From Draconibacterium sediminis (GTDB lineage: Bacteria > Bacteroidota > Bacteroidia > Bacteroidales > Prolixibacteraceae), in assembly GCF_000949475.1 (NCBI RefSeq), contig NZ_JRHC01000002.1, positions 62,001 through 126,000 on the forward strand: 64,000 nt of DNA, written 5' to 3'. How positions within the stretch are numbered: position 1 is the stretch's first letter; the number at the start of each line of letters is the position of its first letter. A model generated the notes under the pieces. That model was not told the origin of the DNA, searched no databases, and was given only the letters and a program-made list of their open reading frames with translations. The translations under genes were made by a program, and so were the position numbers. This document shows positions 24,026 through 32,943 of this stretch, in pieces.

Positions 24026-25135
24026 ATGAAAAAATATTTAGTAATATTAATTATAGGCGCATTTTTCTCACCCCAAAAAACTAAAGCTCAGAATAAAGTC
24101 GATATCGGTTTTTGGACACAGGCCTGGTATCAACATGTTGAAAATGGCAAAGGTGACAATGGATTGAATGACTTTATGCTTCGCAGAGTCTATCTTGCAG
24201 TTAAAGGACAGCCAACCGAATATCTCAGTTTTTTTACCCACATTGCCGTTGACCGATTTGGCCAGGATGGACTGGACAATCCATCAATGGGACTCGGCAG
24301 CGGTTTGACTTTCCGCGACCTGTGGATTACTCTTGACATGGATGAAAGTTTCAAAATACAGGCCGGACGGATGTACGTGCCGCTAACAAGGAATTACGGC
24401 ACTACCTCTACCAAATCACTGTTAACTACCGACTTGTCATTTATGCAGGGGGGAATACGCGGAGTTATATTCTATACCAGTAAAGTAGGAAGAGACGACG
24501 GGATTACACTTTGGGGTAATCCTTTCGATGGTTTGTTTCAATACCGGCTAATGATCTCCGAAGGTATCGAAAGCATTGCAAATCCTGACGATAATCTGCG
24601 TTATGTAGGCCGTGCTGTACTAAACCTGCTGGAACCGGAAACAGGATGGTTTAACCAGGGTACGTACCTTGGGAAGAAAAGAGTGCTGAGTATCGGCGCT
24701 GCTTTCGATTTGCAAAGCAACCTTACGTTGAATAGCGAGCCGGGGCAAGACAATTTTATATGGACACTCGATGCGTTCTTTGACCACCCCGTTGCCAATG
24801 GAGCCGTCACAGCAGAAAGCGCTTACATCAGCCTTAAAAACAGTACCCAGGCGAATAGTTTTGTACAACTGTCCGCATCTGATGATGCAGATTTTTTTTA
24901 TATACAGGCCGGTTACTATTTCAATAGCCCGGTTGCTGTGGGAAATATACAACCCTATTTTCGGTACGAAACAGTTTCAATAAAACAAAAGGAGAATACA
25001 GGTATTTTTAGTGGTGGGCTCAATTATTATCTCAAAGGACACAATGCAAAAGCAAGCCTCGATTATACGATAATTAACTATCCGGAGGCAGATGCGCAAG
25101 GGATTTTTACTGTGCAATTAGCTGTAGGAATTTAA
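24026..25135 (+). CDS. Outer-membrane porin
   Basis: A 369-residue beta-barrel protein with a signal peptide (MKKYLVILIIGAFFSPQKTKAQ). The alternating aromatic strands (VDIGFWTQAWYQHVENGKGD..., FFTHIAVDRFGQDG, QAGRMYVPLTRNYG) and the C-terminal strand ending FTVQLAVGI resemble the phosphate-selective O/P-type porins. It begins 40 bp after the ArsR-rhodanese gene. It may admit sulfur oxyanions or another small solute used by this operon. Substrate unknown. Confidence 0.75.
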   Translation: MKKYLVILIIGAFFSPQKTKAQNKVDIGFWTQAWYQHVENGKGDNGLNDFMLRRVYLAVKGQPTEYLSFFTHIAVDRFGQDGLDNPSMGLGSGLTFRDLWITLDMDESFKIQAGRMYVPLTRNYGTTSTKSLLTTDLSFMQGGIRGVIFYTSKVGRDDGITLWGNPFDGLFQYRLMISEGIESIANPDDNLRYVGRAVLNLLEPETGWFNQGTYLGKKRVLSIGAAFDLQSNLTLNSEPGQDNFIWTLDAFFDHPVANGAVTAESAYISLKNSTQANSFVQLSASDDADFFYIQAGYYFNSPVAVGNIQPYFRYETVSIKQKENTGIFSGGLNYYLKGHNAKASLDYTIINYPEADAQGIFTVQLAVGI

Positions 25136-25147
25136 ATTCGAAAAAGA

Positions 25148-26286
25148 ATGAGCGTACCAATTTATCTTGACTATAACGCCACTACTCCCATTGCTCCTGA
25201 GGTGACAGAAGAGATGTTGCCTTATATTCTGACATATTTCGGGAACCCGTCCAGTAGTTATGCCATTGGGTGCCACAACAAAGAAGCTATTGAAAAGGCA
25301 CGGATGCGGGTTGCAGGTCTGCTCGGTGCAAAGCCCGAAGAAATCATTTTCACGAGCGGCGGTACTGAATCGAACAACTATGCCATCCGCGGGGCCGTTT
25401 TGGCGAATCAGGATAAAGGAAAACACATCATTACTTCGCAAGTGGAACACCCGGTGGTGACCGAAGTTTGCAGCTACCTGGAGAAACAGGGTTATGAAAT
25501 TACCCAGCTTCCGGTCGATTCTTACGGAAAAGTAAATCTGGAAGACGTTGAAAAGGCTATCAGGCCTGACACGGTTCTGATTTCCATCATGCATGCTAAC
25601 AACGAAGTGGGAACTATTCAGCCAGTAAAAGAAATTGGCGAAATAGCAAAAAAACACAGCGTCCTTTTTCATACCGATGCGGCACAATCGGTTGGTAAAA
25701 TTGAAACCGACGTAAATAAATTGGGCATCGATATGCTCTCTGTCGCCGGGCACAAATTATACGCTCCCAAAGGCATCGGAGCGTTGTACATTCGGGATGG
25801 CGTGAGATTGGAAAATCTGATTTTTGGCGCAGTACAGGAACAAGGATTGCGACCTGGTACTGAAAATGTACCATATATCGTTGCACTTGGAAAAGCCTGT
25901 GAATTAGCCACAGACAATTTTGAGACCAGCAAAATGCATCTTTATCAAATGCGGCAACGGTTATTAAATGGCTTTATAATGAAATGTCAGACAACCATAA
26001 AACTGAATGCCGACCTCAAAAATTGTCTCCCGAATACGTTGAGTATCGCATTTGATAAAGTGGATGCACATACACTTGTATCATTGGTCAGTCAAAAAGT
26101 TTTTTCTCAACAGGCTCAGCCTGTCATGCCGATTCGGTTGAGATTTCTCCAGTACTGAAAGCGATGCAGGTAGATTCCCTGACAGCAGCTGGTACAATAC
26201 GAATTTCAACAGGAAAATATACAACGAAAGAAGAAATTGATATCGCAATTGATGCGATTTCAGAAACAGTAAGTAAACTCTTATAA
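25148..26286 (+). pseudogene. NifS/IscS-type cysteine desulfurase, frameshifted before the catalytic Cys
   Basis: The intact part (residues 1-318) is a class-V PLP aminotransferase: DYNATTP at the start, FTSGGTESNN, the PLP Asp in FHTDAAQS, and the Lys in SVAGHKLYAPKG. At the six-T run 26100-26105 one T appears to be missing. In the +0 frame the protein ends at 26158, while the shifted frame resumes as STGSACHADSVEISPVLKAM with the catalytic Cys and runs to a normal C-terminus at 26286. The full product would be about 379 residues. It is either a homopolymer error or a real loss of activity. It would supply persulfide sulfur to the neighbouring DsrE/rhodanese proteins. Confidence 0.85.
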
Positions 26287-26307
26287 TCAAAAATTAAACT
26301 CAGTTTT

Positions 26308-26724
26308 ATGAAAAAGTTAATTTTCACCTTGTCCCTAATGCTGTCGTTATTTTCTACCCACTTGTCAGCACAATTAAATTCTCAATCTTCGTCAAATACT
26401 CCCACATCCATTGGTATGGTCATTTATTCCAACGATGTGGAAACGGTTTGGAATGCATTTCGTTTAGCTAATTATTCAAAAAATCAGGGAGACACGGTTC
26501 AGGTATTCTTGTTGGGAAAAGGAGTGGAAGTCGATTTGCTGGTTAATGATAACAAGGATTTAAAACAACAGGTGGATGCATTTCTTGAAAAAGGTGGTGA
26601 AATTCAAGGTTGCGGAACTTGTTTGAAAAGCCGTAAAAATGACCAGCCTCAAGTTTGTACTTTTTCATCACTTGCTGATTTATACACCATCATTCGTAAA
26701 AATAAAATTGTATTAACTTTTTAA
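26308..26724 (+). CDS. Exported DsrE-like sulfur-carrier protein
   Basis: A 138-residue protein with a signal peptide (MKKLIFTLSLMLSLFSTHLSAQ) and one DsrE/DsrF-like domain: GMVIYSNDVETVWNAFRLANYSKNQGDTVQVFLLGKGVE. The Cys pair in GCGTCLKS sits where sulfur-relay DsrE proteins carry their persulfide. Export to the periplasm contrasts with the cytoplasmic paralogue at 27189, suggesting sulfur transfer on both sides of the membrane. It follows the cysteine desulfurase by 21 bp. Confidence 0.82.
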   Translation: MKKLIFTLSLMLSLFSTHLSAQLNSQSSSNTPTSIGMVIYSNDVETVWNAFRLANYSKNQGDTVQVFLLGKGVEVDLLVNDNKDLKQQVDAFLEKGGEIQGCGTCLKSRKNDQPQVCTFSSLADLYTIIRKNKIVLTF

Positions 26725-26734
26725 TTATTTGAAT

Positions 26735-27160
26735 ATGAAAGAAAAAATGACACCAGAAAAAATGATTGAAATGTTCACCTATGAAATTTCAAGTAAACTG
26801 CCAATTAATGATATACATGAAAAAGTTCCTGCTGCATGTGAGCAGAATAAATTTGCATTGCTTCAGACGTATGTTTATCATGATATTGTCGCTGGGAAGG
26901 GGTTTCCAATTGACCGAAAAGTTTACATATACGAAATTTGCCAGGCAAGAACAGCAGCAGAAATGCTTACTGATTTTCCACACTTTTCTCTGTTTATGCC
27001 ATGTAAATTAGCTATTTATGAGAAGAATGATGAAACTGTAATCTCTACTATGAATATGAGAGCGGTGCTTGATGCCGTTCGTTCCAATTCCGAACTTTTT
27101 AACGATGCAACTTCGCTGTTTAACACGCTTAAAATTTTAATGGATAATATTTCAAAATAA
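26735..27160 (+). CDS. DUF302-family protein
   Basis: A 141-residue protein; ATG at 26735 is preferred over a TTG six bases earlier. The pattern VYIYEICQARTAAEMLTDFPHFSLFMPCKLAIYEKNDETVISTMNM is the DUF302 core, with its conserved Cys in the E-I-C and M-P-C positions. DUF302 proteins often occur with sulfur or redox genes in environmental bacteria, but their biochemical role is undefined. It lies 10 bp after the exported DsrE gene and 28 bp before the second one, in one operon. Confidence 0.8.
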   Translation: MKEKMTPEKMIEMFTYEISSKLPINDIHEKVPAACEQNKFALLQTYVYHDIVAGKGFPIDRKVYIYEICQARTAAEMLTDFPHFSLFMPCKLAIYEKNDETVISTMNMRAVLDAVRSNSELFNDATSLFNTLKILMDNISK

Positions 27161-27188
27161 AAATAATCAACGTACAACTTTTAAAACA

Positions 27189-27551
27189 ATGCAAATGCAG
27201 AAGATTTTGATTTTAATTAATGATGGCCCTTACGGTACAGAAAAAGCGTATAACGGATTACGATTGGCTAATCAGTTGAATAAAGCTCATGAAGATGTGG
27301 AAGTTCGGATATTTTTAATGGCTGATGCTGCTACATGTGCAATCCCCGGCCAGGTGACTCCAAATGGATACTACAATATCGAGCGCATGTTAAAATACTC
27401 CATCAACAAGGGTGCAAAAGTGAAAATTTGCGGTTCGTGTGCAGATGCCCGTGGTATCAAAAACAAAGAGCTAATTGAAGGAGCCGAAATTAGTACAATG
27501 GCTGAACTTACGCAATGGGTAGTTGATAGCGATAAGATGGTTACGTTTTAA
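27189..27551 (+). CDS. Cytoplasmic DsrE-family protein
   Basis: A 120-residue DsrE-like protein without a signal peptide: MQKILILINDGPYGTEKAYNGLRLANQL at the start, a mid-domain Cys in ATCAIPGQ, and CGSCADARGI carrying the paired Cys. ATG at 27195 is an alternative start. It is the last gene of the sulfur operon and probably carries a persulfide from the desulfurase or rhodanese partners. The end MVTF is nearly the same as that of the exported paralogue (VLTF). Confidence 0.85.
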   Translation: MQMQKILILINDGPYGTEKAYNGLRLANQLNKAHEDVEVRIFLMADAATCAIPGQVTPNGYYNIERMLKYSINKGAKVKICGSCADARGIKNKELIEGAEISTMAELTQWVVDSDKMVTF

Positions 27552-27688
27552 ACTTGAAATGTCTACAACTATCGATTTCAATTCAAATCAAAACTAGTTG
27601 GGAGTAAGAAGTCTTCGTTAGTGAAAAAATCCTTAATTTGTTCTGAAAAGGACATTTTATATCCACTCAATATTTAAACAAAGAGTAG

Positions 27689-28111
27689 ATGAAGGCAATG
27701 AATCAGAAAATCGACAACAGACTGGAATTGAGGAATATTAGGCCAACTGCCATGCGCCAGTTGGTTTACGATGTACTGGATAAAAATAAAAAGGCACTGA
27801 GCCTTTATGAGATTGAACAACAATTCGAAGATGTTGACCGCTCCACCATTTTTCGCACTTTAAAAACGTTTCAGGACAATTATTTAATTCATAGTATTGA
27901 TGATGGCACAGGAGCGGTTAAGTATGCCTTGTGTGATGAAGAATGTACCTGTCAGCCAGATGACTTGCACATTCACTTTTTATGCACCAAATGTGGACAA
28001 ACCAATTGCCTTAAAAACATGCCAGTCCCTAAAATGGACTTACCTCAAGGTTTCTCTTTCGAAAGTGCCAATTTTGTAATTAAAGGTATTTGCTCAATTT
28101 GCCGAAAGTAA
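27689..28111 (+). CDS. Fur-family metalloregulator
   Basis: A 140-residue Fur/Zur/PerR-type protein: winged helix at about 15-80 (RPTAMRQLVYDVLDKNKKALSLYEIEQQFEDVDRSTIFRTLKTFQD), then a His/Cys-rich metal domain (HIHFLCTKCGQTNCL and the C-terminal CSICRK). The two CxxC pairs form the structural zinc site. It lies between the sulfur operon and the RND efflux genes, so it may control metal export in response to zinc or a similar ion. Its exact metal is not evident. Confidence 0.88.
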   Translation: MKAMNQKIDNRLELRNIRPTAMRQLVYDVLDKNKKALSLYEIEQQFEDVDRSTIFRTLKTFQDNYLIHSIDDGTGAVKYALCDEECTCQPDDLHIHFLCTKCGQTNCLKNMPVPKMDLPQGFSFESANFVIKGICSICRK

Positions 28112-28141
28112 CTTTGCAATACTGTTGCACAATCTTTTACT

Positions 28142-28149
28142 TATTTTTG
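28142..28149 (+). promoter_or_regulatory. -7 promoter box before the efflux cluster
   Basis: TATTTTTG fits TAnnTTTG and lies 32 bp before the small ORF at 28181. It would drive that ORF and the CzcA-CzcB genes. Confidence 0.4.
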
Positions 28150-28180
28150 TATGAGAAAATAAAAATGGAGCAGGCATAAA

Positions 28181-28495
28181 ATGAGAAATAACATACTCAA
28201 AATATTTACCCTGGAGATGCTATGTTGTTTTACAATTGCCGTTTTAGAATTGGATTTCGGTGGGAATGTTGAACAAACGTGGCATGATGAATATGACTCA
28301 TACACAACTAACACAAAAGTAATAGGTCAGGACTGTAACTTTATTCCTTTCTTCAGTTTCTCAGATTTTAATTCAACGACCGGAAATATTTTATACCTTC
28401 CTATAATCTATGTTTCAAATGATATTGATAAAAGTTCTCGTAATTGTTTTAAGAAAAGTAAAATTTTCATAAAACACGAGGCTTTTCTTATTTAG
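28181..28495 (+). CDS. Small hypothetical protein preceding the RND efflux gene
   Basis: A 104-residue frame beginning MRNNILKIFTLEMLCCFTIAVLELDFGGN with a hydrophobic, signal-like N-terminus and no recognisable domain. A promoter-like box precedes it and it ends 59 bp before the CzcA-type gene. Similar short, poorly conserved frames precede czcA in other Bacteroidota as far as I recall. It could be a small metal-responsive protein or a decayed frame. Confidence 0.45.
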   Translation: MRNNILKIFTLEMLCCFTIAVLELDFGGNVEQTWHDEYDSYTTNTKVIGQDCNFIPFFSFSDFNSTTGNILYLPIIYVSNDIDKSSRNCFKKSKIFIKHEAFLI

Positions 28496-28554
28496 CCCCG
28501 CTTCCGTATTATTTTCCAAATTGTTTATTTCTTATTCATTCTTAACTAAAAAAT

Positions 28555-31500
28555 ATGATTGAAAAAATCATTCATTTCTCTATACATAATAAATTGGTAA
28601 TCGGAATCTTTACGATTGCTTTAATTATTTGGGGTATTTTTTCGCTCGCACATTTACCCATTGATGCCGTACCCGATATTACCAATAACCAGGTGCAGGT
28701 AATTTCACTGGCCCCAAAACTGGCTGCACAGGAGGTAGAACAATTCATAACCAACCCCATAGAATTATCCATGAAACTTATCCCTGAGGTCATTGAAATA
28801 AGGTCTATTTCAAGGTTTGGGTTAAGCGTGGTTACTATCGTTTTTAAAGACAAGGTGAATATTTACCTTGCCCGGCAGTTAGTGACTGAAAAGCTCAAGG
28901 AAGCCGAAGCAAATATACCCGATGGGCTGACCAATCCGGAACTCGGCCCAATTACCACAGGTTTGGGCGAAATTTATCAGTATGTGGTCAAACCTTTGCC
29001 GGGCTACGAAGACAAATACCCGGCAATGGAACTGCGTACTATTCAGGATTGGATAGTGCAACGACAATTGGCAGGCACCCCGGGATTAGCCGAGGTTGGT
29101 GCATGGGGCGGTTACGTAAAACAATATGAGATAGCCCTCAATCCATCAAAATTGAATAACCTCGACGTGTCTATTTCTGAAATAATGCAAGCCCTGGAAG
29201 AAAATAATGAAAATACTGGTGGTGCATATATCGAAAAAGGGACTAATGCCTATGTAATCAGGGGTATCGGTATGGTAAAATCGTTGAAAGATATTGGCAA
29301 AATTGTAATAAAATCGAATAAAGGCGTACCGCTCCTGGTACGAGATGTAGCAAATCTTCAATTTGGTCATGCCATACGTTACGGGGCGGTTACGAAAGAC
29401 GGTCAGGGAGAAGTTGTTGGCGGTATCGCCATGATGTTGAAGGGAGAAAACTCAGCCGAAGTAATTAAAAACGTCAAGCTGAAAATAGAAGAAATAAAAA
29501 AAACACTTCCCGAAGGCGTAACCATCGAACCTTTTGTTGACCGCACCAAACTGGTGAACAAAGCCATTCATACGGTAACCCGAAACTTAGTGGAAGGGGC
29601 CCTGATTGTCATCTTTATCCTTGTATTATTACTTGGCAATTTACGTTCCGGCTTGGTTGTGGCTTCCGTAATCCCTTTATCAATGTTATTTGCTGTTTCC
29701 ATGATGCGGATATTCGGAATATCAGGAAACCTAATGAGCCTTGGCGCAATTGACTTCGGGCTAATTGTCGACGGTGCGGTAATCATCGTAGAAGCTACGG
29801 TGCATCACATATCTACCCGAAAATTAAAATATAAATTGAAGCAAAAAGAAATGGATGCAGAAGTAATTACCTCTGCATCCCGTATTCTTAAATCGGCATC
29901 ATTTGGGGTAATCATTATCCTTATTGTTTACATTCCTATACTTACACTTTCAGGTATTGAAGGAAAAATGTTCAAACCAATGGCAGAGACAGTCTCTTTG
30001 GCTTTGCTGGGTTCGCTCATTCTTTCGGTATCATATGTACCTGTTGTTTCATCCTTGTTTTTAAACAGAAATGTTTCTTCCAAAGAAAATATTTCAACCC
30101 GGTTAATGCGCAGGATGTACAAGGTTTATCATCCGGTTATAGAATACACCATACGGCACAAGGCCATTGTAATCGGAACGGCATTTATTCTTTTTATTTT
30201 TAGTTTTTGGCTGTTTACAAGGTTAGGTGGCGAATTTATACCACAACTGGAGGAAGGGGACTTTGCAATAGAAACTTCTTTGATGCAGGGTGCATCATTA
30301 GCACAATCCATAGCTGCTTTTTCTGCTGGTGAAAAATTATTGAAAGAACGTTTCCCTGAAGTGATATCAGCCGTTTCACGTATCGGTTCGGGAGAAGTGC
30401 CTTCCGACCCCATGCCTGTTGAAAATGGCGATATGATGGTTATCCTGAAAGATAAGGGCGAATGGACAAGTGCAGAAACCACCGAAGAACTCAGGGAGAA
30501 GATGGAAGAAGCACTTTCTGAAATTCCGGGAGTAAGATGGGAAATATCCCAACCTATTCAAATGCGTTTTAATGAATTAATGACAGGCATTAAGCAGGAT
30601 GTAGCCGTGAAAATTTATGGTGAAAATATGGAGATACTAAACAGTAAGGCCAACGAAGTATCAAAACTCATATCCGGTGTAAAAGGAATAACTACGCCTT
30701 ATATTGAGAAAGTTACAGGTCTTCCGCAAATTTCGGTTGAATACAACCGGGACAAGCTGTCGCAATATGGAATTTCAGTAGCGGAAGTAAACCTGGTTTT
30801 ACGTGCTGCGTTTGCAGGTGAAAAAGTAAGCACGGTGTATGAGGGCGAAAAGCGGTTTGATATGGTGGTAAGATTGGATAAAGAATACCGAAAGGACATC
30901 AACGATGTGGAAGCTTTATATATTCCACTTCCATCCGGCAAACAAATTCCTATCGGACAACTGGCCGAAATAAAATATGTTGACGGGCCTTCCCAAATTT
31001 CAAGAGACAATGCCGAACGCAGGATTTATGTTGGGTTTAATGTTCATGACCGTGACGTGGAATCGGTTATTGAAGAAATACAAAATATTCTTGATGCTAA
31101 ATTGCAACTCCCAGCCGGATATTACATTACCTATGGCGGGCAATTTCAAAACCTCATGCAAGCCAAAGAAAGGCTTTCCATTGCTGTTCCCATTGCTTTA
31201 TTGCTGATTTTTATATTGCTATATTTCGCCTTCGGTTCAGTGAAACAAGCCTTGCTAATATACTCAGCCATTCCATTGTCTGCAATCGGCGGTGTATGGG
31301 CTTTGTACCTTCGGGATATGAACTTTAGCATATCGGCAGGGGTTGGATTTATTGCCCTTTTCGGTGTAGCCGTACTGAACGGGATTGTACTTGTCAGCTA
31401 TTTCAATCAGTTGAAAAGTGAGGGTATCACCGATGTTTATCAAAGGGTAAGAGAGGGGACAAAAGTACGGCTTCGCCCCGTAATAATGACTGCCTCTGTG

Positions 31501-32907
31501 GCAGCGCTGGGCTTTTTACCAATGGCAATTTCAAAATCGGCAGGGGCTGAAGTTCAAAAACCATTGGCTACCGTAGTTATCGGGGGATTAATAACTGCCA
31601 CTATACTTACATTGGTAGTTCTTCCGGCATTATATATTGTATTTTCCGAAAAGAAATTCAAGATACCAAAAAGAAGTACCAAAATTGCCGGATTGTTTAT
31701 TCTGGGACTTTCGTTCTTAACCCTTCCAAATGGGAAAGTTTATGGGCAATCTGATACGATAAAACTTACTTCAATAGACGATGCCATAAGGGTCGGTATT
31801 GAAAATAACCTTCTGGTTAATTCAGCCGAATTGGAAGTGAAAAAGCAGCAATTGGCCAAAAAAAGTGCACTTGACTTCAATAAAACCGGGGTTGATTTCG
31901 AATATGGAAACACGGATAGTCCTACTGCTATTGATAACTCCTTCGAAATAAGTCAGGAATTTGCTTTTCCAACCGTATATATCAACCAGTCGAAACTGGC
32001 AAAAGCCCATATAAAGAGAAGTCAGTTAGGTAAAGAAGCAGTAATAAATGAGCTGATAAAGGATATTAAAAATACATGGAACCAATACCTGTTTTCAGTT
32101 GAGATACATAAACTTTTAGAATATCAGGACAGTTTGTACCGAAATTTCCTTGAAGCGGTGGAACTGCGCTACAAAACAGGAGAAAGCAGTTTGCTCGAAA
32201 AGAATGCAGCACAAGCGCTTCAACTGGAAATAATGAACAATTATAAAAAGTCGGAGCGTGAAATTCTAATACGTAGAGAGGAATTGAAAAACCTGCTGGG
32301 CATTGATAACCTGCAAATAAGCCGTGCCAATGCATTTGAATATAAAAATTTTAGCCAAACATCAGATAGCCTTACTGCCGATAATAACCCCGGCATTCAC
32401 TATTTGCAACAACAAACAGATATAGAAAAGAGGACCGCCAGGGTGGAACAGGCCAAAGCATTACCGGAATTTTCAATCGGATACCTGAACCGGACATTTA
32501 ATGAATCGAATTTACCCGACCGGTTTTCGGGGATTCATGCCGGTATTTCCATTCCTTTATGGTATCGTCCCTTTAATGGGAAAGTGCAGGAGGCAAAAGT
32601 GAATTCACAAATTGCTGAAAACAATTACAATTATCAAAAACAAACATTACAAAAAAATATCTCGGTAGCATGGCAGGAATACCTTCAGTGTAAAGACATT
32701 GCAGATTATTATAAACAACAGGGTATTCCACAGGCTGATTTACTAATTGATAACGCTAATAAAAGTTTTGCAGCAGGTGAAATAGGCTACTTGGAATACT
32801 TGCAGCATATAAGCAGCGCAATGAATATCAAAAGCGCTTATCTTGAGAATGTAAACAATTATAATCAGGCCGTCATCCAACTGGAATATTTAACTGGAAA
32901 TAAATAA
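28555..32907 (+). CDS. CzcA/CusA-family heavy-metal RND pump fused to a TolC-like outer-membrane factor
   Basis: Residues 1 to about 1040 are a complete HME-type RND pump: HLPIDAVPDITNNQVQ at the start and 12 membrane spans. DFGLIVDGAVIIVE in TM4 carries the proton-relay Asp residues of divalent-metal exporters. About 20 hydrophobic residues ending in a VYGQ cleavage-like site (1040-1065) lead into a C-terminal TolC/OEP domain (about 1065-1450; IDDAIRVGIENNLL, coiled-coil helices). This fusion is common in Bacteroidota. With the adaptor 36 bp downstream it forms a full tripartite exporter for Zn/Co/Cd- or Cu/Ag-type ions. Confidence 0.93.
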   Translation: MIEKIIHFSIHNKLVIGIFTIALIIWGIFSLAHLPIDAVPDITNNQVQVISLAPKLAAQEVEQFITNPIELSMKLIPEVIEIRSISRFGLSVVTIVFKDKVNIYLARQLVTEKLKEAEANIPDGLTNPELGPITTGLGEIYQYVVKPLPGYEDKYPAMELRTIQDWIVQRQLAGTPGLAEVGAWGGYVKQYEIALNPSKLNNLDVSISEIMQALEENNENTGGAYIEKGTNAYVIRGIGMVKSLKDIGKIVIKSNKGVPLLVRDVANLQFGHAIRYGAVTKDGQGEVVGGIAMMLKGENSAEVIKNVKLKIEEIKKTLPEGVTIEPFVDRTKLVNKAIHTVTRNLVEGALIVIFILVLLLGNLRSGLVVASVIPLSMLFAVSMMRIFGISGNLMSLGAIDFGLIVDGAVIIVEATVHHISTRKLKYKLKQKEMDAEVITSASRILKSASFGVIIILIVYIPILTLSGIEGKMFKPMAETVSLALLGSLILSVSYVPVVSSLFLNRNVSSKENISTRLMRRMYKVYHPVIEYTIRHKAIVIGTAFILFIFSFWLFTRLGGEFIPQLEEGDFAIETSLMQGASLAQSIAAFSAGEKLLKERFPEVISAVSRIGSGEVPSDPMPVENGDMMVILKDKGEWTSAETTEELREKMEEALSEIPGVRWEISQPIQMRFNELMTGIKQDVAVKIYGENMEILNSKANEVSKLISGVKGITTPYIEKVTGLPQISVEYNRDKLSQYGISVAEVNLVLRAAFAGEKVSTVYEGEKRFDMVVRLDKEYRKDINDVEALYIPLPSGKQIPIGQLAEIKYVDGPSQISRDNAERRIYVGFNVHDRDVESVIEEIQNILDAKLQLPAGYYITYGGQFQNLMQAKERLSIAVPIALLLIFILLYFAFGSVKQALLIYSAIPLSAIGGVWALYLRDMNFSISAGVGFIALFGVAVLNGIVLVSYFNQLKSEGITDVYQRVREGTKVRLRPVIMTASVAALGFLPMAISKSAGAEVQKPLATVVIGGLITATILTLVVLPALYIVFSEKKFKIPKRSTKIAGLFILGLSFLTLPNGKVYGQSDTIKLTSIDDAIRVGIENNLLVNSAELEVKKQQLAKKSALDFNKTGVDFEYGNTDSPTAIDNSFEISQEFAFPTVYINQSKLAKAHIKRSQLGKEAVINELIKDIKNTWNQYLFSVEIHKLLEYQDSLYRNFLEAVELRYKTGESSLLEKNAAQALQLEIMNNYKKSEREILIRREELKNLLGIDNLQISRANAFEYKNFSQTSDSLTADNNPGIHYLQQQTDIEKRTARVEQAKALPEFSIGYLNRTFNESNLPDRFSGIHAGISIPLWYRPFNGKVQEAKVNSQIAENNYNYQKQTLQKNISVAWQEYLQCKDIADYYKQQGIPQADLLIDNANKSFAAGEIGYLEYLQHISSAMNIKSAYLENVNNYNQAVIQLEYLTGNK

Positions 32908-32943
32908 TTGAAATAACTTCATAAAATTTTAAATAAACGCACC

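Noticed and set aside
25118-25753. Long minus-strand frame opposite the cysteine desulfurase
   Set aside because: Shadow of the coding strand; no start signal or domain.
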